A stretch of DNA of 54,681 nt from Crocinitomicaceae bacterium. GTDB lineage: Bacteria; Bacteroidota; Bacteroidia; Flavobacteriales_D; Sanyastnellaceae. Below, piece by piece: positions 43,751 through 53,026 of the stretch. Each line of letters opens with the position of its first letter. Within the stretch, counting starts at the first letter, position 1. The stretch lies in assembly GCA_002700285.1 (NCBI GenBank), contig PACT01000037.1, forward strand, positions 57,303-111,983. Direction: 5' to 3'. The notes beneath the pieces were generated by a model that was not told the origin of the DNA, made no database searches, and worked only from the letters and a program-made list of their open reading frames with translations. Made by a program: the position numbers and the translations under genes.

Positions 43751-45115
43751 TTAACTTGGGTTTGGCGTTAAGATGTCATAGATCAGACCGTTTTCAATGT
43801 CTGACTCAGACATATGAGATGACATCTCATCTGTGATGTTCATTGCTTGAGAAAGTTCATTCTTTAGGAAATCAATGTCATTTAAGTTGCGAACCTGTGC
43901 GATCGCAAGAGGGTCACCCACGGAAACGAATTGGCCAATTTGGACGACTTCTGAAAGTCCAACGCTGTGATCAATTGTGTCGCTTGATTTTACTCGCCCA
44001 GCCTTTAATGAGACCAAACTAAGTCCTATTTTTCGCACGTCCATGCCCGAGATGTAGCCTGATTTATTTGCTGGAATTGCTTGAATGATAGGGGGAGGAG
44101 TGAGGTGAATAAGCGGGTTTTTTAAGATGTCACTTGGTCCACCCAATGCAAGGACCATCTTTTCGAAAATCTCCGCAGCCATCCCGCTATTTAGAGCGAT
44201 CTCGGCTTTTAAATACGCGGCACTTAAATCGGATTCTATTCCACTTATTTGGACCATGTGAGCCGCGAGCTCGAGTGTCAGTTTTAACAATCTTGGATTC
44301 GCTTTGTTTGGTGAGGTTAGAAACGAAATACATTCCGAAATTTCAACGGAATTGCCAACACTGTTTCCCAACACAGAATTCATATCTGTGATGAGACATT
44401 TCGTGGGAACACCTGCTCCACTTGCAACATCTACGATACTTCTGCCAACTTCCCGTGCCATATCACGTGTTTTACAAAACGCCCCATTGCCGGTTTTAAC
44501 ATCCATGACCAATGCATCCAGTCCTGCTGCGAGCTTTTTTGATAAAATGGAGGCAGTAATCAATCCCACTGATTCGATGGTTGCCGTAACATCACGAATA
44601 GAATATAGACGTTGATCGGCTGGAGCGAGCTGTGCGGTTTGGCCTATAATAGCGCAACCAACATCAGAGACAGTGTCACGAAACAAGTGCTCACTGGGCA
44701 TAACATTGTAACCAGGGATGCTTTCCAGTTTGTCCAATGTTCCTCCCGTGTGACCCAAGCCTCGCCCAGAGATCATCGGCACATATGCCCCGCAAGCGGC
44801 AACGATAGGAGCGAGCATCAAACTCACTTTATCACCTACGCCTCCAGAAGAGTGTTTGTCAACAATAGGTCCGTTTAGGTTTAAATCATCCCACTTCAAA
44901 ACCTTCCCTGAATTCATCATGTGTTTCGTCAGACTCACACGCTCATCCATGTCCAATCCCTTGATGACAACAGCCATTGCAAAGGCGCCTGTTTGCGCAT
45001 CAGTGAAATTTAAATCACAGATTCCACTAACGATATACGCGATTTCTGCGTCGTTGAGTTTATGCCCGTCGCGCTTTTTTCGAATCAGTTCTTGTGGCAG
45101 ATATCTAGTCCCCAT
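43751..45115 (-). CDS. deoA: thymidine/pyrimidine-nucleoside phosphorylase
   Basis: Phosphorolyses thymidine or deoxyuridine to the base and deoxyribose-1-phosphate. 454 residues: N-terminal all-alpha domain (DGHKLNDAEIAYIVSGI), then the phosphate loop DKHSSGGVGDKVSLMLAPI and the family signature SGRGLGHTGGTLDKLESI, with VMDVKTGNGAFCKT near the middle. DeoA and Pdp-type enzymes share these motifs and are told apart by few residues, so pyrimidine range is not certain. It overlaps the ALDH gene by 11 bases. Confidence 0.95.
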   Translation of the reverse strand: MGTRYLPQELIRKKRDGHKLNDAEIAYIVSGICDLNFTDAQTGAFAMAVVIKGLDMDERVSLTKHMMNSGKVLKWDDLNLNGPIVDKHSSGGVGDKVSLMLAPIVAACGAYVPMISGRGLGHTGGTLDKLESIPGYNVMPSEHLFRDTVSDVGCAIIGQTAQLAPADQRLYSIRDVTATIESVGLITASILSKKLAAGLDALVMDVKTGNGAFCKTRDMAREVGRSIVDVASGAGVPTKCLITDMNSVLGNSVGNSVEISECISFLTSPNKANPRLLKLTLELAAHMVQISGIESDLSAAYLKAEIALNSGMAAEIFEKMVLALGGPSDILKNPLIHLTPPPIIQAIPANKSGYISGMDVRKIGLSLVSLKAGRVKSSDTIDHSVGLSEVVQIGQFVSVGDPLAIAQVRNLNDIDFLKNELSQAMNITDEMSSHMSESDIENGLIYDILTPNPS

Positions 45116-47489
45116 AAGGCGTCCAAATATTTTTCACATGCGTCGCTTGTCTTAAAAATTCGGTGCCTTCACCAGCGTTGATGTCACACCAATCTCTGTC
45201 GTTATTCTGATGACACCATGTGCGTTTGAGATTTTCGACACTGATAGATTCAATGTTTTTATTTAATTCACGGTCGCCCCAACACCACATCGATTCAACT
45301 TCTCCATGTCCAGCCAACTGTGCGGAAAGCGCATTCTTGTCTCCCGTGACAATATTGATTACCCCTCCTGGGATATCAGATGTTTCCATCACTGAAACCA
45401 ATTCTAGAATGATGTTTTGATACTGGTCACCGGGAATGTAAACAACCCTGTTGCCCATCGCTATTGCTGGTGCAATCAAAGAAATGGCAGCCAGCAAAGG
45501 TTGGTGATCGGGAGCGACCAAACCTATAACACCTATCGGTTCCGGAAGTGCAAGTGTGATGCCCCGGTAAGGCGCATCATGTGCAGCGCCGTCGAATTTA
45601 TCCGCCCACGCAGCGTAACTGAATATTCTTGAAACCGTGGCATTAAATTCCGCAGTTGCTTCAGGTTTTTTGATTCCACATGTTTCCATCAATCGTTTGA
45701 TGAATTCGTCTTTTCGAACCGTGAGATTTTCCGCAAAAAAGTACAAGACTTGTGCCCTTAAATGTGCTGTTTTTGTTGCCCACCCATTTGCTTTCCTTGC
45801 GGCCTCGACGGCATTGCGAATGTCTTTTCTGTTTCCCTGGCCTACCCAAGCAGAAATTGAGCCATCAAAATTGAGCGCGGGGATACTGTTTCCTCCATCA
45901 GGTCGGACTTGTTTGCCTCCAATATAAAACTTCAACGTGCGGTCAATTTCTGTGGAAGTTGATTTTTGAACGTTCGTTATTGAGAATGCCTTATTTCCAG
46001 ATGCTCCTTTTGCGGCTTTGTACTTTGATTGAATGGGCTTGAGGTATTCATAAAGCCCTTCTTTCCCTCCCTCACGTCCAAAGCCTGACTCTTTTACGCC
46101 TCCAAATCCACATGCGGCATCAAATTTATTGTGGCAGTTAATCCAAACCACACCTGCAATTAGCGCAGGCGCTACGTGCATGGCTCGATTGATGTTTTCG
46201 CTCCAGACACTGGCAGAAAGCCCATATCTGGTGTTGTTTGCCAGTTGAATCGCTTCGGGTTGGGTCCGGAAGCTCATGATGACCAATACGGGACCGAAAA
46301 TCTCTTCTTGAACCAGAGGATGTGATGCATCCACATCTGTAATGATACTTGGTGGGTAGTAGTTTTTACGAGCATCGGGTTTTTCACATTGAAAGAGGTC
46401 ACCTCCAGATTTCAATCCATTTTTCACCAAATGTGATACTTGCTTGAATTGTTTGTCACTGACCAAACTCCCTACATCAATTGACTTGTCTAGCGGAGTC
46501 CCAAAACGAAGCGTCTCCATGCGCTTTTTAATTTTCCCAATCAGTTTTTCTTCAACGCTGGCTTGAATTAGGAGTCTTGACCCTGCGCAACAGACCTCCC
46601 CTTGATTATACCAAATCGCATCGACAATACCCTCAACCACAGAGTCGAGATCCGCATCCTCAAATACCACAAATGCGGATTTTCCGCCCAATTCTAAGGT
46701 GAGTTTTTTACTTTGACCAGCCGTTGATGTACGAATGGCTCTCCCTACAGCTGTCGATCCTGTAAACGCCACTTTATTGACATTTGGATGCGCTGAAAGT
46801 GTCGCACCTGTATTCCCAGCTCCGTTAACAATATTGATCACCCCTTTTGGAACACCTGCTTCTGTACAGAGTTGCGCAAAAAACATAGCTGTAAGCGGTG
46901 TAGATTCAGCAGGCTTCAGGACAATAGAATTTCCCATTGCGATTGCAGGAGCGATCTTCCATGCAAGCATTAAAAATGGAAAATTCCACGGAATTATTTG
47001 CGCGACTACGCCGACAGGTTGTTGACCTGCGAGTTCTGACTCCTGTAATTGAGCCCAACCAGCGTGGTAGTAAAAGTGTCTTATTGCGAGGGGGATATCT
47101 GAATCGCGGCTTTCTCGTATGGGCTTTCCATTGTCTAATGTTTCCAGTACTGAAATAATTCTCGCATGCTTTTGAATGAGTCGTGCAAGCGCATATAAAA
47201 CTTTCGCCCTGGCGTGTCCTCCTGCTTTATACCACAACTTTTGTGATTTTGCCGCAGCAGTCACTGCCAAATCAACTGTTTTGTCATCGGCAACTTCAAT
47301 TGTTGCCAGGTTACTCGAATCAGCTGGATTTGTGACTTTTATTCGGTCGGCTTTTTTTTGAAATAGAAATTCACCGCCTATAAATTGACCAAACTTTCTG
47401 CCGTTCAACTCTAGCCATTCCATTGCCTCCTTGTCACTTTCTAGTGCTTGACTGTATTCTAGTTCTTCGATAGATTTAGATAATTTCAT
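45105..47489 (-). CDS. ALDH16-type double aldehyde dehydrogenase
   Basis: 794 residues, two aldehyde dehydrogenase domains in one chain. The first (about 20-495) is complete: IIPWNFPFLMLAWKIAPAI, the NAD motif FTGSTAVGR, the general base Glu266 in TLELGGKS, catalytic Cys300 in NQGEVCCAGSR and the late FGPVLVIMSF. The second (about 520-794) repeats the coenzyme-domain fold (VGQGNRKDIRNAVEAA, PIGVIGLVAPDHQPLLAAI) but has no catalytic Cys loop or Glu motif and breaks off early, as in the ALDH16 family. Between deoC and deoA it most likely oxidises the acetaldehyde released by DeoC. It follows deoC by five bases. Confidence 0.9.
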   Translation of the reverse strand: MKLSKSIEELEYSQALESDKEAMEWLELNGRKFGQFIGGEFLFQKKADRIKVTNPADSSNLATIEVADDKTVDLAVTAAAKSQKLWYKAGGHARAKVLYALARLIQKHARIISVLETLDNGKPIRESRDSDIPLAIRHFYYHAGWAQLQESELAGQQPVGVVAQIIPWNFPFLMLAWKIAPAIAMGNSIVLKPAESTPLTAMFFAQLCTEAGVPKGVINIVNGAGNTGATLSAHPNVNKVAFTGSTAVGRAIRTSTAGQSKKLTLELGGKSAFVVFEDADLDSVVEGIVDAIWYNQGEVCCAGSRLLIQASVEEKLIGKIKKRMETLRFGTPLDKSIDVGSLVSDKQFKQVSHLVKNGLKSGGDLFQCEKPDARKNYYPPSIITDVDASHPLVQEEIFGPVLVIMSFRTQPEAIQLANNTRYGLSASVWSENINRAMHVAPALIAGVVWINCHNKFDAACGFGGVKESGFGREGGKEGLYEYLKPIQSKYKAAKGASGNKAFSITNVQKSTSTEIDRTLKFYIGGKQVRPDGGNSIPALNFDGSISAWVGQGNRKDIRNAVEAARKANGWATKTAHLRAQVLYFFAENLTVRKDEFIKRLMETCGIKKPEATAEFNATVSRIFSYAAWADKFDGAAHDAPYRGITLALPEPIGVIGLVAPDHQPLLAAISLIAPAIAMGNRVVYIPGDQYQNIILELVSVMETSDIPGGVINIVTGDKNALSAQLAGHGEVESMWCWGDRELNKNIESISVENLKRTWCHQNNDRDWCDINAGEGTEFLRQATHVKNIWTPYGD

Positions 47490-47494
47490 GTTTT

Positions 47495-48469
47495 CTATGC
47501 TATAGGATGGCGATATGAAGCGGAGTAATATCCACTAGAATAATGGTCAAGTTGACGCTCAATATCCCCCAAAAGACTTGACGCTCCAAACCGAAACAAA
47601 TCAGGTTCTAACCATCTTCTTCCAAGTTCTTCTTGCATCATCGTCATAAATTGTAGTGCAGTCTTCGTGTCACTGATTCCTCCTGCCGGTTTAAACCCGA
47701 CCATGTAACCCGTCGACTCATAATATTCTCGAATCATTCTGACCATGACAAGTGAAACAGGTAGTGTTGCGTTTGTGGGTTCTTTTCCTGTAGATGTCTT
47801 GATGAAATCTGCGCCAGCCATCATACATACTTGTGATGCTTTTGCGATTGCACTTAGATTTCCTAACTCACCTGTCGCGAGGATTGTTTTTAGATGTGCC
47901 TCACCACACGCTTCTCGAAACATCTTCACCTCATGATAAAGTTCCTCCCATTTCCCCTCGAGGACCAGCCTTCGGCTTATGACAATGTCAATTTCATCTG
48001 CACCTTGTTCAACGGAGTGTTTTATTTCTTCTATTCTTAAAGGAAGTGGAGAAAGTCCAGCAGGAAACCCAGTAGATACTGCGGCCAAATGAATATCCGT
48101 TCCTTTTAATATTTTTGCTGCACCAGCGATCATTTCGTGGTAAACACACACGGCAGCAGTCGAAATATTGAACGTTTCTAATTCAAGTTTCTTCACCAAT
48201 TGTTCATTTACAGGATGAATGGCTTTTCTGCACAACCGTCTTACCCGATCGTTTGTATCGTCACCAGCCAACGTTGTAAGGTCTATTAAGCTTATGACCT
48301 TGATGAGCCAAGCGGCTTGTTTGTCCTTTTTTATACTTCTGCGTGTCCCATAGCTTGCGCAACGTTGCTCTACTGCGCTCCTGTTTATTTGGATGTCGCA
48401 AAATCTTTCAAGCTGAAAGTCAGTGCCTGGATTTCGGGGGAGAATAGGTTTGGTCGTGTTACTGCTCAT
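47495..48469 (-). CDS. deoC: deoxyribose-phosphate aldolase
   Basis: Splits deoxyribose-5-phosphate into glyceraldehyde-3-phosphate and acetaldehyde. 324 residues, in the larger size class shared with eukaryotic DERA and above the 259 residues of E. coli DeoC. The class I aldolase lysines are present: Schiff-base Lys224 in GADFIKTSTGKE and Lys194 in HLKTILATGEL; the phosphate-binding FKPAGGISD also fits, as does the catalytic Asp in LIDLTTL. It overlaps the purine nucleoside phosphorylase gene by 11 bases. Confidence 0.96.
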   Translation of the reverse strand: MSSNTTKPILPRNPGTDFQLERFCDIQINRSAVEQRCASYGTRRSIKKDKQAAWLIKVISLIDLTTLAGDDTNDRVRRLCRKAIHPVNEQLVKKLELETFNISTAAVCVYHEMIAGAAKILKGTDIHLAAVSTGFPAGLSPLPLRIEEIKHSVEQGADEIDIVISRRLVLEGKWEELYHEVKMFREACGEAHLKTILATGELGNLSAIAKASQVCMMAGADFIKTSTGKEPTNATLPVSLVMVRMIREYYESTGYMVGFKPAGGISDTKTALQFMTMMQEELGRRWLEPDLFRFGASSLLGDIERQLDHYSSGYYSASYRHPIA

Positions 48470-49277
48470 CAGAAAAAGAATTCAAATATGTAATAAGTAT
48501 TTCTCTAATGGCATCTTCTCCCAATTTTGCGACACGAATCGTTTGATCGTGGCTTAGAGCAGAAGCACTATTTCCAGCGGCGAGGTTGGTGATGATTGAC
48601 AATGCACACAGAGGGATTTGAGCGTGCCTTGCAACGATGACTTCAGGAACGGTTGACATGCCTACTGCGTCTACACCTAAAATCTTCAAGGCAGTGATCT
48701 CGGCGGGTGTTTCAAACTGAGGTCCGCAGCACCAAGCATACACACCTTCGTTGAGTTTGATGTTGTTTTTTTTTGCCGCTTGTCTCATGATGTTTGATAA
48801 GTCGAGATCATAAGCGTTCGTCATATCGACAAACCGATCACGTTCAGTATGACCAAATAAAGGAGATACTCCTGTCATATTTACATGATCTGTAATCAGC
48901 ATTATTTCACCTGGAGATGCGTCTTTGTCGATTGTTCCTGCAGCATTTGTGATGACCAGAGATTGACAACCGATTTCCTTCAAGGTTTTGATTGCAACAG
49001 CCATAGCATCAGCTTTTCCCTCTTCATAATAATGTGATCTGCCTTGAAGTACCGCAACTTTTGTATGCCCGACAACCCCCAAAATTAATTGCCCAGCATG
49101 GCCGCCAACGCCAGTTTTTGGAAATCCTGGAAGCGCTTTAAAAGAGATTTTTGAGACGACTTTTACGCTGTCGGTAAAGGTTCCCAAACCCGACCCCAAA
49201 ACCAATCCGATCTGTGGACGGAAGTCAGGTGATTTTTCAAGAATGAGATTGGCGCAAAATGAGACTTGATTTTTCAT
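48459..49277 (-). CDS. purine nucleoside phosphorylase
   Basis: Releases guanine or hypoxanthine from (deoxy)nucleosides, giving (deoxy)ribose-1-phosphate. 272 residues of the trimeric (PNP class II) type: IGLVLGSGLGTFTD, the phosphate-site LQGRSHYYEEGKA, SLVITNAAGTID and the purine-binding CCGPQFETPAEI with VGMSTVPEVIVARHA. This type differs from hexameric E. coli DeoD. It starts 33 bases after the YyaL-like gene and is the first gene of the deoxynucleoside catabolic set. Confidence 0.94.
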   Translation of the reverse strand: MKNQVSFCANLILEKSPDFRPQIGLVLGSGLGTFTDSVKVVSKISFKALPGFPKTGVGGHAGQLILGVVGHTKVAVLQGRSHYYEEGKADAMAVAIKTLKEIGCQSLVITNAAGTIDKDASPGEIMLITDHVNMTGVSPLFGHTERDRFVDMTNAYDLDLSNIMRQAAKKNNIKLNEGVYAWCCGPQFETPAEITALKILGVDAVGMSTVPEVIVARHAQIPLCALSIITNLAAGNSASALSHDQTIRVAKLGEDAIREILITYLNSFSDEQ

Positions 49278-49310
49278 AGAAAATCTAAGGTAAGCAGTAG
49301 AATTTATAAC

Positions 49311-51518
49311 CTACTCTGCTTTGAGTAAGTTATCAACGTCTGTTAGTGATTCTACAGGCAACTTACATGCGCCCTCTTGGCATACGAAGTATCTGGCTGT
49401 GCCAGATTCGACGTATTTTCCCTCCATCCATTTTGGTTGATCGGGGCTACTAAACCCTCCTGCGAGAATGGTCTGAGGATAGAAGCTTGCGTCGAGTGCT
49501 TGGCGTGCCTGTTGCATGTCATCTGTATGAGATGCTGAAATCGCAAGTTCATAAAAAGGACTGGTACGCCACAGTAGAAGTGAAGCCCATCCTGTTGCTC
49601 TGCGGATATTGTTTGAATTCTCCCATGCTGAGATAAGCATTCTGTCACTGCGTTGTATCCAGTCGAACTTGCTATCGTATCTGCCCAGTCGGAATAAGTT
49701 GCGAGCCATAGACGATCCCGATGATGGAATCACACTGTCGTCATTTTCTTGTTTCCTTGCAAACAATCCATCCATGTTGTCGGATGTATACCAAAACAAT
49801 CCTGTTTCTGTATCGTAAAATTGATCAAAACTTACATGTGTTAATGCCCGGGCCTCATTCAGCCACCTAGGATCAAATGTCACTTCGTATAAATCAAGGC
49901 AAGCTGCAATCACAAAGCTGTAATCTTCCAGAAAACCATCAATATGTGCCCCGACCTTCGCGTGATAAACATGGCATAAAGTGCCATCCGACTTTTTGGC
50001 GGTTTTCAAAATAAATGCCATTCCTTCCTTAGCTCTACTAAGATGTGACGCATCATCAAAGGCGCGATAAGATGCACATAGTCCAGAGACTGTAAGCGCG
50101 GTCCAGGAGGTCAGGATTTTGTCATCAAGTCCAGGCTTTACTCTTGGCTCGTGGGATGATTGACCAGAGGGATTCTTTCCATCTCTATAAAAAGCAAGGG
50201 TTCGATTTATGGATGAGAGCCTCTCTCGAAATTCAGGCAATCTCAACCCCACTTTTTCAGCCAGCACTTCATCATTATCCCATTTCATCAGAATGTTGTT
50301 TCCATGCTCCCAATTCGATCTCCCCCCGATATCGTATGCGATCATTACGAGATTCAAATCGTCAGTTTGAAGTACTTCCTCAAGCTCTGCTTGCGTCCAA
50401 ACATAGTATTTCCCTTCGATCCCATCGCTATCAGCATCTAAAGCAGATAGAAACCCCCCTGACGGATCGTCAAGTTCGTTCAATATAAAATCGATGATTC
50501 CGAAGCACACATCTTTATATCTGGGTTCTTTAAACCTTTGCCATGCATGCGCATAGGTTGACAAAAGTTGCGCATTGTCATAAAGCATCTTTTCGAAATG
50601 TGGAACCATCCAATCCGAGTCTGTACTATACCGAGCAAAACCTCCGCCAACTTGATCGTAAATTCCTCCTCTCGACATCATGTCTAATGTGAGCTGCACT
50701 TGTCTGAGAACGTCTATGTCCCCGCGTTCAGTGCCGTAATGTAAAAGGAAATCTAGGTTTGTTGGAATAGGAAATTTTGGTGCGCCATTTGACAGACCTC
50801 GATGTCTGTCAAATTGCAATCTCCAAGCGTCGACCCTGGAATCTATTTCGGCCCCGTATTTATTCCTTTCAGACTTAGGCCAAGATCTCCCCTCGGCATC
50901 TTTTGCGAGCCCATCCTTGTCAGCAATAATTAAATCAGAAGAAATGACGCCTTGAGTCAGTTTCCCTGCATATTCTTCCATCCTTTTTTGATCATTTATC
51001 TTCAAGGCGATCAAACTCTCGAGTTGTTGAATAAACCGATCTCGGGGAAAATAGGTACCTCCGAAAACAGGTCTACCGTCAGGTAAAGCGATACAATTTA
51101 ATGGCCATCCTCCCCGTTTGGTCATGAGCTGAACAGCATTCATATAAATTTGATCGACATCTGGGCGTTCCTCTCTGTCAACTTTGACGCTCACAAAATG
51201 TTCATTAATAAACGCTGCAGCTTCTTTATTTTCAAAGGTTTCATGCTCCATAACATGGCACCAATGACATGCGCTGTAGCCTATGCTTATGAAGATTAAT
51301 TTATCCTCCGCCTTTGCTTTTTCAAAAGCTTCATTGCCCCAAGGTAACCAGTCCACAGGGTTGTGAGCATGTTGTTGTAAATACGGGCTCGAAGAATGAA
51401 TGAGTGAATTTGTATGTGTCGTGTCGTTCATTGTGTCAGTTCGGGGAGGAATGCATGGTCCACATGAACCAAGCGTAGACAATCCAGAAATGGCCAGAAC
51501 CGAAAGAGTAATTCGCAT
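49311..51518 (-). CDS. YyaL/DUF255 thioredoxin-domain protein, predicted lipoprotein
   Basis: 735 residues. An N-terminal stretch ending [10 protein letters not shown] is a good lipobox with Cys19 as the modified residue, so the mature protein is probably a membrane-anchored lipoprotein. The thioredoxin-like domain follows with [19 protein letters not shown], the active-site [15 protein letters not shown] and [14 protein letters not shown]; then an (alpha/alpha)6 barrel resembling N-acylglucosamine epimerases ([42 protein letters not shown]). Family members are known as SSP411/SPATA20-like; their substrate is not established. Most that I know of lack a signal. Coupled to the upstream barrel gene by a one-base overlap; an internal start at Met30 would remove the lipobox. 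Confidence 0.9.
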   Translation of the reverse strand: MRITLSVLAISGLSTLGSCGPCIPPRTDTMNDTTHTNSLIHSSSPYLQQHAHNPVDWLPWGNEAFEKAKAEDKLIFISIGYSACHWCHVMEHETFENKEAAAFINEHFVSVKVDREERPDVDQIYMNAVQLMTKRGGWPLNCIALPDGRPVFGGTYFPRDRFIQQLESLIALKINDQKRMEEYAGKLTQGVISSDLIIADKDGLAKDAEGRSWPKSERNKYGAEIDSRVDAWRLQFDRHRGLSNGAPKFPIPTNLDFLLHYGTERGDIDVLRQVQLTLDMMSRGGIYDQVGGGFARYSTDSDWMVPHFEKMLYDNAQLLSTYAHAWQRFKEPRYKDVCFGIIDFILNELDDPSGGFLSALDADSDGIEGKYYVWTQAELEEVLQTDDLNLVMIAYDIGGRSNWEHGNNILMKWDNDEVLAEKVGLRLPEFRERLSSINRTLAFYRDGKNPSGQSSHEPRVKPGLDDKILTSWTALTVSGLCASYRAFDDASHLSRAKEGMAFILKTAKKSDGTLCHVYHAKVGAHIDGFLEDYSFVIAACLDLYEVTFDPRWLNEARALTHVSFDQFYDTETGLFWYTSDNMDGLFARKQENDDSVIPSSGSSMARNLFRLGRYDSKFDWIQRSDRMLISAWENSNNIRRATGWASLLLWRTSPFYELAISASHTDDMQQARQALDASFYPQTILAGGFSSPDQPKWMEGKYVESGTARYFVCQEGACKLPVESLTDVDNLLKAE

Positions 51519-52558
51519 CAGAACCTTGCCCGGCCTCTTTTGTTATATCCCCGCGGTTTGTTTCTTCTTGGCGCTTTCCAACCATTCTTCTTTCTTTTGT
51601 TGCTATAGTTGCGTCGACTGAAACTACTTTGATATTTTATAATCTTAGAAACAGAAATCTGAAGGGTTCCGAAGGCGTCATTGCGACCTGGGTTTCCTCG
51701 GGGGCTATTGAAGGCATCCGAGTACTGATGATTTTGAATGTAGGTTTCAGAATCGGATATTCCCAGATCGTTGATGAGTTCTAAATGTGTAGGGCTGCTT
51801 AGGACTCTTCCGATGTCGTCAAGTGTTTCGGGATCAGCATATGTCGTACTCACATCGTCAATGAAATCTGTGAAAGTCAAAGACCATACCATCTCAAGTG
51901 ACACTCTCCAATTCTTATTGAGGGTAAATGCAGCGCCCATCCCCAATGGAATTGCAACACTTGATTTCGCATAAGCCACGCCCTCAGTTTGATAGTCTCT
52001 CAAATCATACCACACATCGTAATCAAAACTAGCCGGATCTGTACTGATTAACCCTTGGTTATATTGGTATTCAGCGGCTTCTTGTGTAATTCTTGCTTGT
52101 GGATTATGCCTAAAATAGGAGAGTCCAGCGATGCCGTAGAGTTCTCCACTAATATTGCGCCGAAATTGATAAGGCAGCATGTTTGGGCGCGACCAAACGA
52201 TGCCTTGCACCCGCAAAGAACCTTCATAAATTCGATTTCTAAAATGGGCGTTTCTTGCGACTCGATCTTTATTTATTGTCGCACGATCTGTGTCCTCCGT
52301 GAAAACAGTCCCAAAACTACCTTTCAATGAGATGATATTGTTAAAACGATATCTCGCAAAAAGATGGGAAGAGAATTTGGTTTGGTCAACATGCAGATCA
52401 AAAATCAAATCACGTCGCGTCAGTTCTTCTCCACCGATGTCACCCAAATAATGTCCTGTTCCGGCAGCAATACCGACATCCCATCGATATTGTCCATGCA
52501 AGGCAGTGACCCCTACAAATAGAGTTGCAAATAATAAAAAGAGTTTATGGACAGTCAT
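51518..52558 (-). CDS. DUF6089/PorG-like outer-membrane barrel
   Basis: 346 residues with signal peptide ([18 protein letters not shown]). The mature protein begins [20 protein letters not shown], the typical first strand and turn of DUF6089/PorG-like small barrels of Bacteroidota, and continues with alternating strands such as [14 protein letters not shown] and [19 protein letters not shown]. PorG belongs to the type IX secretion machinery in Porphyromonas; membership of the broader family does not prove that role here. The final 25 residues are very rich in Arg, Lys and Asn, an unusual end for a barrel. It is coupled to the next gene by a one-base overlap. Confidence 0.75.
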   Translation of the reverse strand: MTVHKLFLLFATLFVGVTALHGQYRWDVGIAAGTGHYLGDIGGEELTRRDLIFDLHVDQTKFSSHLFARYRFNNIISLKGSFGTVFTEDTDRATINKDRVARNAHFRNRIYEGSLRVQGIVWSRPNMLPYQFRRNISGELYGIAGLSYFRHNPQARITQEAAEYQYNQGLISTDPASFDYDVWYDLRDYQTEGVAYAKSSVAIPLGMGAAFTLNKNWRVSLEMVWSLTFTDFIDDVSTTYADPETLDDIGRVLSSPTHLELINDLGISDSETYIQNHQYSDAFNSPRGNPGRNDAFGTLQISVSKIIKYQSSFSRRNYSNKRKKNGWKAPRRNKPRGYNKRGRARF

Positions 52559-52561
52559 ATG

Positions 52562-52954
52562 TTATTTGACGCGTCGTAAGATGTAGCGGGTGCAGTAAAT
52601 ACCATTCGATCCTCCATCGCTAGGGGACTGAACACCCGTATTTGTAAACGCTAATTCCCAACCATTTTCACTTAATTCGTTGAGTTTTTCAGTCACAGCA
52701 AGGTCATTGTTAAATATGTTTTCCATTTTTATACCGACCACACTGTAAAGATTTTTAATTTTTTGCTCGTCCAAAGACCCTGATCCATTGTCCAATAACA
52801 TTCGACTTCGTCCAAGTCCACCTGGTACAATAGATTCGATGGTTGTGAATGTTTGATACTCATACACAGGTGCTGGAGCGTTAAATGCCAAGATAGAAGC
52901 CATAATTAATACAGCTGCACCTATTATCAATGTTGTTTGTGTTAAATTTTTCAT
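52562..52954 (-). CDS. small exported protein with DUF4177-like C-terminus
   Basis: 130 residues. An N-terminal hydrophobic segment (TLIIGAAVLIMASILAFNAPA) may be a signal peptide or anchor. Then YEYQTFTTIESI, and later LNELSENGWELAFTNTGVQ with a final TRYILRRVK: the Y-E-Y start, the L-N-x-L-x-x-x-G-W-E-L centre and the Y-I-L-x-R end follow the pattern of DUF4177-type small domains. Function unknown. It heads the long minus-strand run and lies three bases before the PorG-like gene. Confidence 0.65.
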   Translation of the reverse strand: MKNLTQTTLIIGAAVLIMASILAFNAPAPVYEYQTFTTIESIVPGGLGRSRMLLDNGSGSLDEQKIKNLYSVVGIKMENIFNNDLAVTEKLNELSENGWELAFTNTGVQSPSDGGSNGIYCTRYILRRVK

Positions 52955-52999
52955 ACAGGCAATTTAGTGTTAAGTGATTTAATATAGGTGCCTCATGCT

Positions 53000-53007
53000 A
53001 CCTTTGA
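53000..53007 (+). promoter_or_regulatory. -7 box of glyA
   Basis: TACCTTTG, exact to TAnnTTTG, 19 bases before the glyA ATG, so this transcript would have a short leader. A TTG at 17-23 bases upstream is not present. The 72-base spacer also has to hold the promoter of the divergent gene at 52954. Confidence 0.4.
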
Positions 53008-53026
53008 TGCTTAAATAAATTAAAAC

